Below, one piece after another: positions 1-4,727 of a stretch of DNA of 7,233 nucleotides. A program made the translations under genes and the position numbers. This DNA is from CAWEHT01 sp963808455 (lineage in GTDB: Bacteria; Chloroflexota; Anaerolineae; CG2-30-64-16), in NCBI GenBank assembly GCA_963808455.1, contig CAWEHT010000026.1, positions 1 through 7,233 on the forward strand, read 5' to 3'. A model generated the notes under the pieces. The model worked only from the letters and a program-made list of their open reading frames with translations, was not told the origin of the DNA and ran no database searches. Within the stretch, counting starts at the first letter, position 1; the number at the start of each line of letters is the position of its first letter.

Positions 1-17
1 AAGTGACTTAAAGCAAT

Positions 18-77
18 CGGGCTTTCGTAGTAGAGTTAGTTGTTGGCAACACCTGACTCTGGAGCTACGAAAAGCCG
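18..77 (+). promoter_or_regulatory. Fold-back hairpin in the transposase leader
   Basis: The leader folds on itself up to the base before the ATG. Bases 18-30 pair with 65-77 (12 pairs, one bulged base on each side at 21 and 70), and 32-39 pair with 53-60 (8 pairs, one G-U). A small inner hairpin (41-44 with 48-51) closes the loop. The only Shine-Dalgarno-like sequence, GGAG at 61-64, falls in the internal loop between the two stems, 13 bases from the ATG. Known IS10 and IS50 biology includes leader structures that block transposase translation from transcripts entering from outside; the same role here is an inference. Confidence 0.6.
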
Positions 78-1456
78 ATGTCCGACATTGTAGCACTTTT
101 ACAGTGCTGGCAGCCTCTGCTGTCAGCAACCACACTACGCCAATTCAGCAAGGTCGTGCTGGCCATGTTGGCCATGACCGGGCGGGTCACGATGCTGGGT
201 CTCTCACGCTGGGCCGGCCGCGGTGGCAGCTATCGCACAGTACAGCGCCTGTTTCATACCGTAGTGCCCTGGCCAGCGCTGTTCTGGGCTTTCTTCCGCC
301 AGCACTTGTATCAACCTGACGATGTCTACCTGCTGGCCGGTGATGAAACCGTCATCGGGAAGGCTGGTGACCACACCTATGGCCTGGACCGCTTCTTCGC
401 CGGGTTGATCAGTCGGGTGATCCCCGGCTTGGGTTTCTTCACCCTGGCGCTGATCAGCACCCAACGACGCCGCGCTTACCCGATTCAGATCGAGCAGGTA
501 GTGCGCGGCGAGGCCGAAAAGACGGCCAGCCGAGCCAGAACCGCCGCCAAACGGGCTCCCAAGTCGGCTGAACCCCGTAAGCGCGGGCGCCCCAAAGGGA
601 GCAAGAATAAGGTCGCCAGCGTCGAGCTGACGCCTGAACTGCTGCGCATCCAGGCCATGCTGCAAGCGCAACTCAAGCGTATGGCGGGCCTGTTGAGCGT
701 GACCTATCTGGTTCTGGATGGCCATTTTGGCAATAACCCGGCTTGGCACATGGTGCGGCAAACAGGTCTGCATCTCATTTCCAAGCTGCGTTGCGACTCG
801 GCGCTGTACCTAGCGTACGACGGCCCCTATCAAGGCCATGGGCCGCATCGCAAGTACGGCGCCAAGTTGGACTATCGGCAACTACCGGATGCCTGTCTCA
901 AAGAGACCACGACCAAGGGGGCCATCGAGACCCGCATCTACCAGGCCCAAGCGTTGAATAAAGGGTTCAAACAGGCGCTCAACGTGGTGATCCTGGTCAA
1001 AATCAACCGGCAAACCCAGGCTTGGGCGCATGTGGTCCTATTTTCGAGCGACCCGACCCTGGCCTACGACCACATGATTGACTACTATCGGCTCAGGTTC
1101 CAAATCGAGTTCAATTTCAGAGATGCCAAGCAGTTCTGGGGTCTGGAAGACTTCATGAACGTCACGCCAACCGCCGTCACCAACGCCGCCAATCTCTCGT
1201 TGTTCATGGTCAACCTGTCCCAGCCTTTGCTGGACGACCTGCGTGCCGCCGATCCGGCATGCAGCATTCTGGACCTCAAAGCGCTCTATCGCGGTGCCAA
1301 ATACGTGGCCGCGGCCATTGAAATGCTTCCGCAAAGGCCCGAGCCATTATTATTGACCCGCATCTTCGACAGGCTGGCGGCTTTGGGCCGCATTCACGTA
1401 GGGCACCTTGCCCTCAACTCGCCCTGATTGGCGAAGGTATTGCTCCAGAGTGACAG
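53..1456 (+). mobile_element. IS4-like insertion sequence (boundaries approximate)
   Basis: A single-gene insertion sequence built around the DDE transposase at 78-1427. A 10-bp perfect inverted match, ACTCTGGAGC at 56-65 and its complement at 1442-1451, flanks the gene. It extends to CTG at 53-55 and CAG at 1454-1456 if two extra bases (1452-1453) are allowed on the right. The left tip CTGACTCT resembles the start of the IS50 end, a family-level similarity only. I could not find a clean target-site duplication next to these tips. A near-direct repeat, CGGGCTTTCGTAG at 18-30 and CGGGCTCGTAG at 1465-1475, brackets the element a little further out and could be a worn duplication. The element is confident; its exact ends are not. 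Confidence 0.7.
78..1427 (+). CDS. IS4-like DDE transposase
   Basis: A 449-residue transposase that should cut and join the ends of its own element through a two-metal DDE active site. The likely catalytic residues are D89 (in LLAGDET), D214 (in LVLDGHF) and E344. E344 lies in a perfect YREK signature of the IS4 group: Y337-x2-R340-x3-E344-x6-K351. Residues 167-178 hold a basic RKRGRPKGSKNK stretch, an AT-hook-like linker between the first two catalytic blocks. The N-terminal 60 residues look like a helical DNA-binding region. The length is complete for the family, and no frameshift or internal stop is seen. The ATG at 78 is preceded only by a weakly placed GGAG inside a hairpin, so translation is probably poor. 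Assignment to the IS4 superfamily is firm; the subgroup is not, and an IS701-like group is possible. Confidence 0.93.
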   Translation: MSDIVALLQCWQPLLSATTLRQFSKVVLAMLAMTGRVTMLGLSRWAGRGGSYRTVQRLFHTVVPWPALFWAFFRQHLYQPDDVYLLAGDETVIGKAGDHTYGLDRFFAGLISRVIPGLGFFTLALISTQRRRAYPIQIEQVVRGEAEKTASRARTAAKRAPKSAEPRKRGRPKGSKNKVASVELTPELLRIQAMLQAQLKRMAGLLSVTYLVLDGHFGNNPAWHMVRQTGLHLISKLRCDSALYLAYDGPYQGHGPHRKYGAKLDYRQLPDACLKETTTKGAIETRIYQAQALNKGFKQALNVVILVKINRQTQAWAHVVLFSSDPTLAYDHMIDYYRLRFQIEFNFRDAKQFWGLEDFMNVTPTAVTNAANLSLFMVNLSQPLLDDLRAADPACSILDLKALYRGAKYVAAAIEMLPQRPEPLLLTRIFDRLAALGRIHVGHLALNSP

Positions 1457-1464
1457 GATATCTA

Positions 1465-1479
1465 CGGGCTCGTAGCCCG
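1465..1479. repeat. Short hairpin just outside the IS right end
   Basis: CGGGCT at 1465-1470 and AGCCCG at 1474-1479 form a perfect 6-bp stem with a 3-base loop. No T-run follows, so it is not a standard intrinsic terminator. It shares CGGGCT and CGTAG with the left flank at 18-30. It may be the first member of the palindrome cluster that follows. Confidence 0.5.
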
Positions 1480-1512
1480 CGGGGCGCCCTTAGTGGTTCA
1501 TTTGGCTTGACC

Positions 1513-1674
1513 CGTGGCATTGTGCGGGCCACGCCTGCGGTTGGAAACCGCAGGCTGGCACGCCAAACCTGCTGAAGCAGGTTACCGGAGGCGTCCCTTA
1601 AGTGCGTTTGAAGGCACTTCGAGTATCAGCCAGCGATTTCAATCGCTGGCACGACATGCAGGGCCGCGAGCGGC
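1513..1674. repeat. Cluster of perfect small palindromes (REP-like)
   Basis: Several hairpins follow each other in the gap between the IS and the lipoprotein gene. They are: CGTGGC 1513-1518 with 1528-1533; a 10-bp stem 1533-1542 with 1546-1555 (3-base loop); an 8-bp stem 1566-1573 with 1576-1583 (2-base centre); a 6-bp stem 1600-1605 with 1614-1619; a 10-bp stem 1629-1638 with 1641-1650 (2-base centre); and a short GCCGC/GCGGC at 1663-1667 with 1670-1674. The stem sequences are unrelated, but the centres are alike: TGGAA, TGAA, TTGAA, and TTCAA (TTGAA on the other strand). This looks like a family of compensating palindromes rather than one copied repeat. The cluster lies at the 3' ends of two convergent genes and could serve transcript stability or termination, or mark a REP-like element. 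No coding sequence is evident here. Confidence 0.7.
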
Positions 1675-1713
1675 TATGGCAACGCGCGGGCCAAATGACC
1701 CATTGGCTGGCGA

Positions 1714-2394
1714 TCAGGGCGTAGGGGCCGGCGTGGCCGCCGCGGCCGGCGCCGCAGAGCCTGCACCCGGCGTCGTGCGCGCCCTGGCAGCAGCCGTCGC
1801 CGTCGCCGCGGCCGGCGCGTATGGACCCATCATGCCATTGCCTCTCGGCGAGACGACGAACCACAAGCGGTTGAAGGCCTGCCCGTCGATGTCGCCGGGC
1901 TTCTGGTCCCTGGAATAGTAATACAGGGGGTGACCGTCATAGGTCACCTGCAGCGTGCCGTCGGTGCGCTTGAGCGTGCCCAGGTACGACGGCGTGATCC
2001 GCGCGCCGACCGCTACCGGGGCGGTGGTCGTTGTAAAGGGCGGCCAGAGCGTGGCGCACGCCGCGTAGCAGGCGCTGGTCGTCGGAGTGTCCTTGGTGAA
2101 CAGGTACAACGTCATCCCTTTGCCGTCTACGAGCCAAAGCCCGAAGCCGGTCTTCTGGGCGATCTGCACGACGGTGCCGCTTACCTTTGTGGCGGCGGCC
2201 GGTGTGGCGCCTGTGGCGGGCAAAACCGCAGGCGACGCGGCTGCAGTGGCAGCGGGGGCCGGCGTAGGCGCCGGCGTGGCCGGCGCAGCGCAACCGGCCG
2301 CAACCAGGGTCAGGGCCAGCATGCCCAAGAGACAGCCGAGCCACCCTGGGCGTGCGGGCCTGAACCTCTCTGCCCCCTTCGAGTTTTCCTTCAT
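1714..2394 (-). CDS. Lipoprotein with secreted-repeat (Lipoprotein_15-like) domain
   Basis: A 226-residue exported lipoprotein of unknown biochemical role, probably anchored on the outer face of the cytoplasmic membrane. Residues 1-35 form a basic start, a hydrophobic core (GCLLGMLALTLVAAG) and a lipobox-type cysteine at C35. A Pro/Thr/Ala linker runs to about 70. The folded part (71-183) has the paired motif of the 'secreted repeat of unknown function' family (Lipoprotein_15): first GMTLYLFTKD (93-102) with C109, C113 and WPPF (117-120), then YDGHPLYYYSRD (152-163), PGDIDGQ (166-172) and WFVVSP (178-183). The last 35 residues are again low-complexity Ala/Thr/Pro, an unusual tail for this family. 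The start is set by the Shine-Dalgarno AGGAGAG (2401-2407 on the plus strand), 6 bases before the ATG. Proposed roles such as electron transfer or surface binding are unproven. Confidence 0.88.
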   Translation of the reverse strand: MKENSKGAERFRPARPGWLGCLLGMLALTLVAAGCAAPATPAPTPAPAATAAASPAVLPATGATPAAATKVSGTVVQIAQKTGFGLWLVDGKGMTLYLFTKDTPTTSACYAACATLWPPFTTTTAPVAVGARITPSYLGTLKRTDGTLQVTYDGHPLYYYSRDQKPGDIDGQAFNRLWFVVSPRGNGMMGPYAPAAATATAAARARTTPGAGSAAPAAAATPAPTP

Positions 2395-2550
2395 CCTGCT
2401 CTCTCCTGTTTCGCTGGCCAGTGGACTATGTCAATCTCTATACAACTGCAAGCAGGACGACGCTGTGAGCAGGGCTACGCTCCGTTCAGCCCGTTTCGAC
2501 TCGCCTTTTTACAGTTTACACCAGCAATTCTCAAGCTTCAGAGACGCCGT
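2395..2550. other. Divergent intergenic region, left half
   Basis: This is the upstream side of the lipoprotein gene. Apart from its ribosome binding site at 2401-2407 I see no convincing minus-strand promoter. A TTGACA lies on the minus strand at 2429-2434, but the matching -10 position reads AAACAG. A weak stem GGGCT/AGCCC occurs around 2473-2493. No supported gene is present. Confidence 0.4.
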
Positions 2551-2575
2551 CGTTGGCTAAATTGAGAATTGCTGG
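2521..2575. repeat. 14-bp perfect inverted repeat
   Basis: CCAGCAATTCTCAA at 2521-2534 is exactly complementary to 2562-2575, with a 27-base spacer. No T-run follows on the plus strand. On the minus strand the stem is followed by an A-rich stretch, so it is not a classic terminator in either direction. It sits between the divergent lipoprotein and mntA genes, just before the mntA promoter. Each arm is followed by a related stretch (GCTTC...AGACGC at 2535-2547 and about 2575-2590). It could be an operator, a small mobile palindrome, or the relic of an insertion. Confidence 0.75.
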
Positions 2576-2591
2576 CTTCGTCGAAGACGCA

Positions 2592-2620
2592 TTGACCCGA
2601 CCGCGCAAAGGGCTTACAAT
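2592..2620 (+). promoter_or_regulatory. Sigma-70-type promoter, probably for mntA-hepT
   Basis: TTGACC at 2592-2597 and TACAAT at 2615-2620 are separated by exactly 17 bases, each a 5/6 match to the consensus. Transcription would start near 2627 and give a leader of roughly 125 bases before the ATG at 2751. The leader holds a small perfect hairpin, GGATGC/GCATCC at 2632-2637 and 2641-2646. No other plus-strand gene starts in between. Confidence 0.6.
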
Positions 2621-2750
2621 TAAGGCGGGTTGGATGCCCCGCATCCGAAGGCAGCTATGCCGGACATCTCAAGCTTCCAGGGCATTCTGCTGCGATTCTG
2701 ATTCGCTAGGGCAGTTCTGTAGAGTTGAAGCCAGGGAGATTTGCTACCAT

Positions 2751-3278
2751 ATGCCTGATAGAGTCATGCCTGATCGAGACGGCATCGCTGACTTAATACG
2801 CCAGGTGGTGCAAGGCCGAGATGACCTCGTGGCCGTCTACCTCTTCGGCTCCGTGGCCGAAGGCACCGCGCACGGCTTGAGCGATGTGGACGTGGCCGTA
2901 CTCTTCCGGCCTAACATACCTTCTGTCGCCCTTTTTGCACGCGTCCTCGCCATCGGAAGCGCACTGGAAGCGGCGCTGCCGATGCCGGTTGACCTGATTG
3001 ACTTAGGACAGGCCGGGCCGGCACTCGCCTTTCAGGTCCTGAGGAAGGGCTGGCTCATCGTCGAGCGAGATCGCGACGCCCGGTCCTTGTTCGTCATGTG
3101 CGCCTTGGGGCGCTACTACGACGCCAGGCCCTATCTGGATTACCAGAATGCGCAGCTTTTAGCCAGGGTCCGAAGGGGGGACTTGGGACGTGGATACAAC
3201 GGTGATCATAACGCGCTTTCGGAAGCTCGACGCCTATCTCAGAAGCTTGCGGCAGCTTCAGGACGTGCCAAGGGATGA
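2751..3278 (+). CDS. mntA: MntA-type nucleotidyltransferase antitoxin
   Basis: A 175-residue minimal nucleotidyltransferase, the antitoxin of a type VII toxin-antitoxin pair. In studied members MntA transfers AMP from ATP onto a tyrosine of the partner HepT and so silences it. The signature GSX10DXD is complete: G33-S34, ten residues, then D45 and D47, with a third acidic residue at D81 (PVDLIDL). The FQVLRKGWLIVERD block (about 94-107) and the PYLDYQNAQLL helix are typical of the family. The start chosen is ATG 2751 with GGGAG at 2734-2738; an in-frame reading extending upstream to 2553 has no family-like sequence. A 15-base near-duplication puts a second ATG at 2766 (MPDRV/MPDRD). The usual family end falls near RRGDLG (141-146). 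Here the frame runs about 29 more residues, to residue 175, overlapping hepT by 89 bases. Confidence 0.88.
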   Translation: MPDRVMPDRDGIADLIRQVVQGRDDLVAVYLFGSVAEGTAHGLSDVDVAVLFRPNIPSVALFARVLAIGSALEAALPMPVDLIDLGQAGPALAFQVLRKGWLIVERDRDARSLFVMCALGRYYDARPYLDYQNAQLLARVRRGDLGRGYNGDHNALSEARRLSQKLAAASGRAKG

Positions 3279-3621
3279 GTACCTCCGCGACGACAACATC
3301 CAGGCGATCGTCGAACGGCGCCTCCAGTTATCCATACAGGGCTGCATGGACGTTGCCAATTACCTGATCGGGCAGTTGGGGCTGGCGGCGCCCGATGCCC
3401 CCGAGAACGTCTTCGCCCTCCTCGGGCGCGAGGGCGTGATCGACGCGGGTCTGGCCCAGCGAATGGCGGGCATGGTCCGCTTTCGCAATATCCTCGTGCA
3501 CGACTACATCGAGATCGATCCAGGCGCCGTGTACCAGAATCTCACGGCGGAGTTAGACGACTTCGATCAGTTCGCGCGGCAGATCGCCGGCCGCTTCTTG
3601 GTGGACGCCGGGAACAAGTAG
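3190..3621 (+). CDS. hepT: HepT-type HEPN RNase toxin
   Basis: A 143-residue all-helical HEPN protein, the toxin partner of MntA. Known HepT proteins are RNases that act on tRNA or mRNA and are neutralised by AMPylation. The catalytic motif RX4HXY is intact: R99, H104, Y106 in RNILVHDY. The tyrosine is the residue modified in characterised homologues. The N-terminus (VIITRFRKLDAYLRSLRQL) and the RLQLSIQGCMDVANYLI helix match the family pattern, and the length is normal. The start is GTG at 3190, preceded by AAGGGGGG at 3173-3180 with 9-base spacing. The start lies well inside the mntA frame, so the two are very likely translationally coupled. A perfect 12-base palindrome (3642-3653) follows the stop. 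Activity and neutralisation are inferred from the motifs. Confidence 0.92.
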   Translation: MDTTVIITRFRKLDAYLRSLRQLQDVPRDEYLRDDNIQAIVERRLQLSIQGCMDVANYLIGQLGLAAPDAPENVFALLGREGVIDAGLAQRMAGMVRFRNILVHDYIEIDPGAVYQNLTAELDDFDQFARQIAGRFLVDAGNK

Positions 3622-3641
3622 CCAATCAGGCGCTGGGTTCG

Positions 3642-3653
3642 GGACGCGCGTCC
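3642..3653. repeat. 12-bp perfect palindrome after hepT
   Basis: GGACGCGCGTCC reads the same on both strands. It lies between the hepT stop and the stop of the convergent gene remnant. It has no loop and no T-run, so it is not a clear terminator; it may be chance in GC-rich DNA or a protein site. Confidence 0.4.
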
Positions 3654-3654
3654 T

Positions 3655-3831
3655 TCACATCGTCACGTACGCGTCGAACGTCAGCACCAGGTGATACGTC
3701 TCTCCCGCCGGCAGTTCGGGATCGCCGTAGCGCAGGTTCTGGCTGAAGAGCAGGGCGAAGTCCCGACATTCATCGCCCGATTGGCCGGCTACACCGCCGG
3801 TGATGAGCCTGCTGGCCGAGCCCGTCGTGTG
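3655..3831 (-). pseudogene. Decayed 3' end of an unrecognised gene
   Basis: On the minus strand, 58 codons run into a TGA at 3655-3657 and read like a real protein C-terminus: about GDECRDFALLFSQNLRYGD, then ELPAGETYHLVLTFDAYVTM. Upstream the frame is closed by another TGA (3832-3834 on the plus strand), with no start codon or ribosome binding site. The amino-acid pattern (alternating hydrophobics, tyrosines, a typical beta-rich end) is unlike a chance reading. The overlapping plus-strand reading at 3691-3897 is Arg/Ala-rich and less convincing. I do not recognise the family. The fragment is probably what remains of a gene removed by deletion or insertion between here and 3900. Confidence 0.55.
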
Positions 3832-4051
3832 TCAAATCGCCGCCCTCAGGTGGCCGCGTGTTCGTGGGCGGATGGGGGCGAGTTGGCCATATCGTAGCAC
3901 CTGGTTTTCACCCCCAAGTACCTGCTGCTCTAAGGCAGCGCTGTTAAGGTTGTGAAGAGCAGATCGTTAAGGTTCAGAGGGTCCGGGCAGGGGTGCGGGG
4001 GCGACCAGCTCCTCTGAACACTGAATTGCCCTGATCACCAGACCTAGCCCA
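3832..4051. other. Intergenic stretch with repeats and a G-rich core
   Basis: There is no supportable gene here. A 14-codon minus-strand reading from an ATG near 3890 has no ribosome binding site. The stretch contains a direct repeat GTTAAGGTT at 3943-3951 and 3966-3974, an 8-bp palindrome CAGCGCTG at 3936-3943, and the G-rich inverted-repeat structure listed separately. It ends at the promoter beginning at 4052. Confidence 0.5.
3973..4018 (+). repeat. G-quadruplex motif inside an 8-bp inverted repeat
   Basis: TTCAGAGG at 3973-3980 is complementary to 4011-4018. In and between the arms lie four G-runs on the plus strand: 3979-3981, 3985-3987, 3990-3993 and 3997-4001, with loops of 3, 2 and 3 bases. 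This satisfies the standard G3+N1-7 four-run definition. The structure lies about 35 bases upstream of the -35 box at 4052. A role in expression is only a guess. Confidence 0.6.
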
Positions 4052-4080
4052 TTGCCATTGTCTACCAATCGTGATATGCT
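4052..4080 (+). promoter_or_regulatory. Extended -10 promoter for the broken exported gene
   Basis: TTGCCA at 4052-4057 (5/6), a 17-base spacer, and TATGCT at 4075-4080 (4/6) with an upstream TGA giving the extended -10 TGN element. Transcription would begin near 4087. It is followed by a strong ribosome binding site AGGAAGGAG (4113-4121) and an ATG at 4131, which together mark an original gene start. Confidence 0.55.
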
Positions 4081-4130
4081 GGTTGCATTGGTCGTTTCTG
4101 CAAGGGATTGCGAGGAAGGAGCTCAGCTTT

Positions 4131-4614
4131 ATGAAAGAGTCAGCCGCGCGATATGCTGGCGCGCAATATTTGTGGCTCTAGTTGCGTTCTTCACCAGTGA
4201 CGGTCTGAGTTCACCTGTCGTCGCGGCCCCCGAGAGGTGGGATACCCAGGTCGCTGCAAAGTACCCCGGAACATGGATTGGAGTGGACGCGTACGTTGCC
4301 TTCAGCGATCCCCTACAAAGTGGACAATACTGGCAGTGCCCAGTTTCAGCCAATCTTTTGCGACGGCAACGGATGCGGCGCGTTGCTGGCACCCATCAAC
4401 ATGCAAGTCACCAATTTTCCGTACGCATGCACCGCGGTGGAGACCTTAAACGGGGTGCCCTCTTGGCCGCCAGCGCTTCTCATTGCGCAACCAGAAACCC
4501 AATTGTTTCAGGACTTACGCTTTTGTCATTTGCTGCGACGCTGTGGCACCAGATTGCCGGGGAAATGGCGGTTCTTTAGCGATCCTGTCGCCAGTCACTC
4601 AGCCAGCGTGTTTT
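4131..4614 (+). pseudogene. Broken gene for an exported protein, frameshifted and cut by IS21
   Basis: A gene start is well marked: promoter at 4052-4080, AGGAAGGAG 9 bases before ATG 4131. The reading then changes frame twice. The first codons give MKESAAR; a shift near the CG run at 4146-4151 leads into the frame of ICWRAIFVALVAFF...SSPVVAA, a signal peptide with a cleavage site near VAA-PE, then WDTQVAAKYPGTWIGVDAYVAFSDP. A second shift at the C-run 4310-4313 restores the first frame: YKVDNTGSAQFQPIFCDGNG, then CGALLAPINMQVTNFPYACT. The first looks like a one-base loss and the second a one-base gain. Past about 4460 the correct frame is unclear; another frame (TYAFVICCDAVAPDC) is also protein-like. 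The IS21 end at about 4615 removes the rest. An alternative start upstream (TTG 4052 or ATG 4076) would need only the second shift but has no ribosome binding site. Family not recognised; sequencing error is possible. Confidence 0.6.
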
Positions 4615-4623
4615 TGATATTCT

Positions 4624-4670
4624 AAAACGAGCCCACCCGGGCGAAAAGTGATCATCGAAAACAAGCCCAC
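4624..4670 (+). repeat. IS21 left-end repeats L1 and L2
   Basis: AAAACGAGCCCAC at 4624-4636 and AAAACAAGCCCAC at 4658-4670 differ by one base and are spaced 34 bases apart. Both are followed by CC/CT-GGGCG, and a TGATCA palindrome (4649-4654) lies between them. In IS21 such repeats are the binding sites of IstA. The istA gene starts 57 bases later. Confidence 0.85.
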
Positions 4671-4727
4671 CTGGGCGGGATCTCTGTTACCATAACGAGG
4701 TGTCGTATTGGTGACGGAGGTCAGGAG

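Noticed and set aside
1513..1674. CRISPR array or tandem repeat
   Set aside because: The hairpin stems have different sequences and irregular spacing, so there is no repeat-spacer pattern.
1514..1918. Plus-strand open frame of 134 codons
   Set aside because: It runs through the palindrome cluster and antisense to the lipoprotein tail, and has no ribosome binding site or family-like sequence.
2406..2434. Minus-strand promoter from TTGACA (2429-2434)
   Set aside because: The -10 position at correct spacing reads AAACAG and falls next to the ribosome binding site.
2087..2560. Plus-strand open frame with a hydrophobic look
   Set aside because: It is the reverse of the lipoprotein linker and signal peptide; the Ala/Val/Gly-rich part is the complement of the Ala/Thr/Pro linker.
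2521..2575. Integron attC site
   Set aside because: There are inverted arms and a spacer, but I see no paired core-site sequences of the RYYYAAC/GTTRRRY type.
2553..2750. N-terminal extension of mntA from a TTG
   Set aside because: The 66 extra residues do not resemble the family and span the promoter; a better ribosome binding site serves ATG 2751.
3691..3897. Plus-strand open frame of 68 codons
   Set aside because: It starts within the gene remnant on the other strand, has no ribosome binding site, and has Arg/Ala-rich composition.
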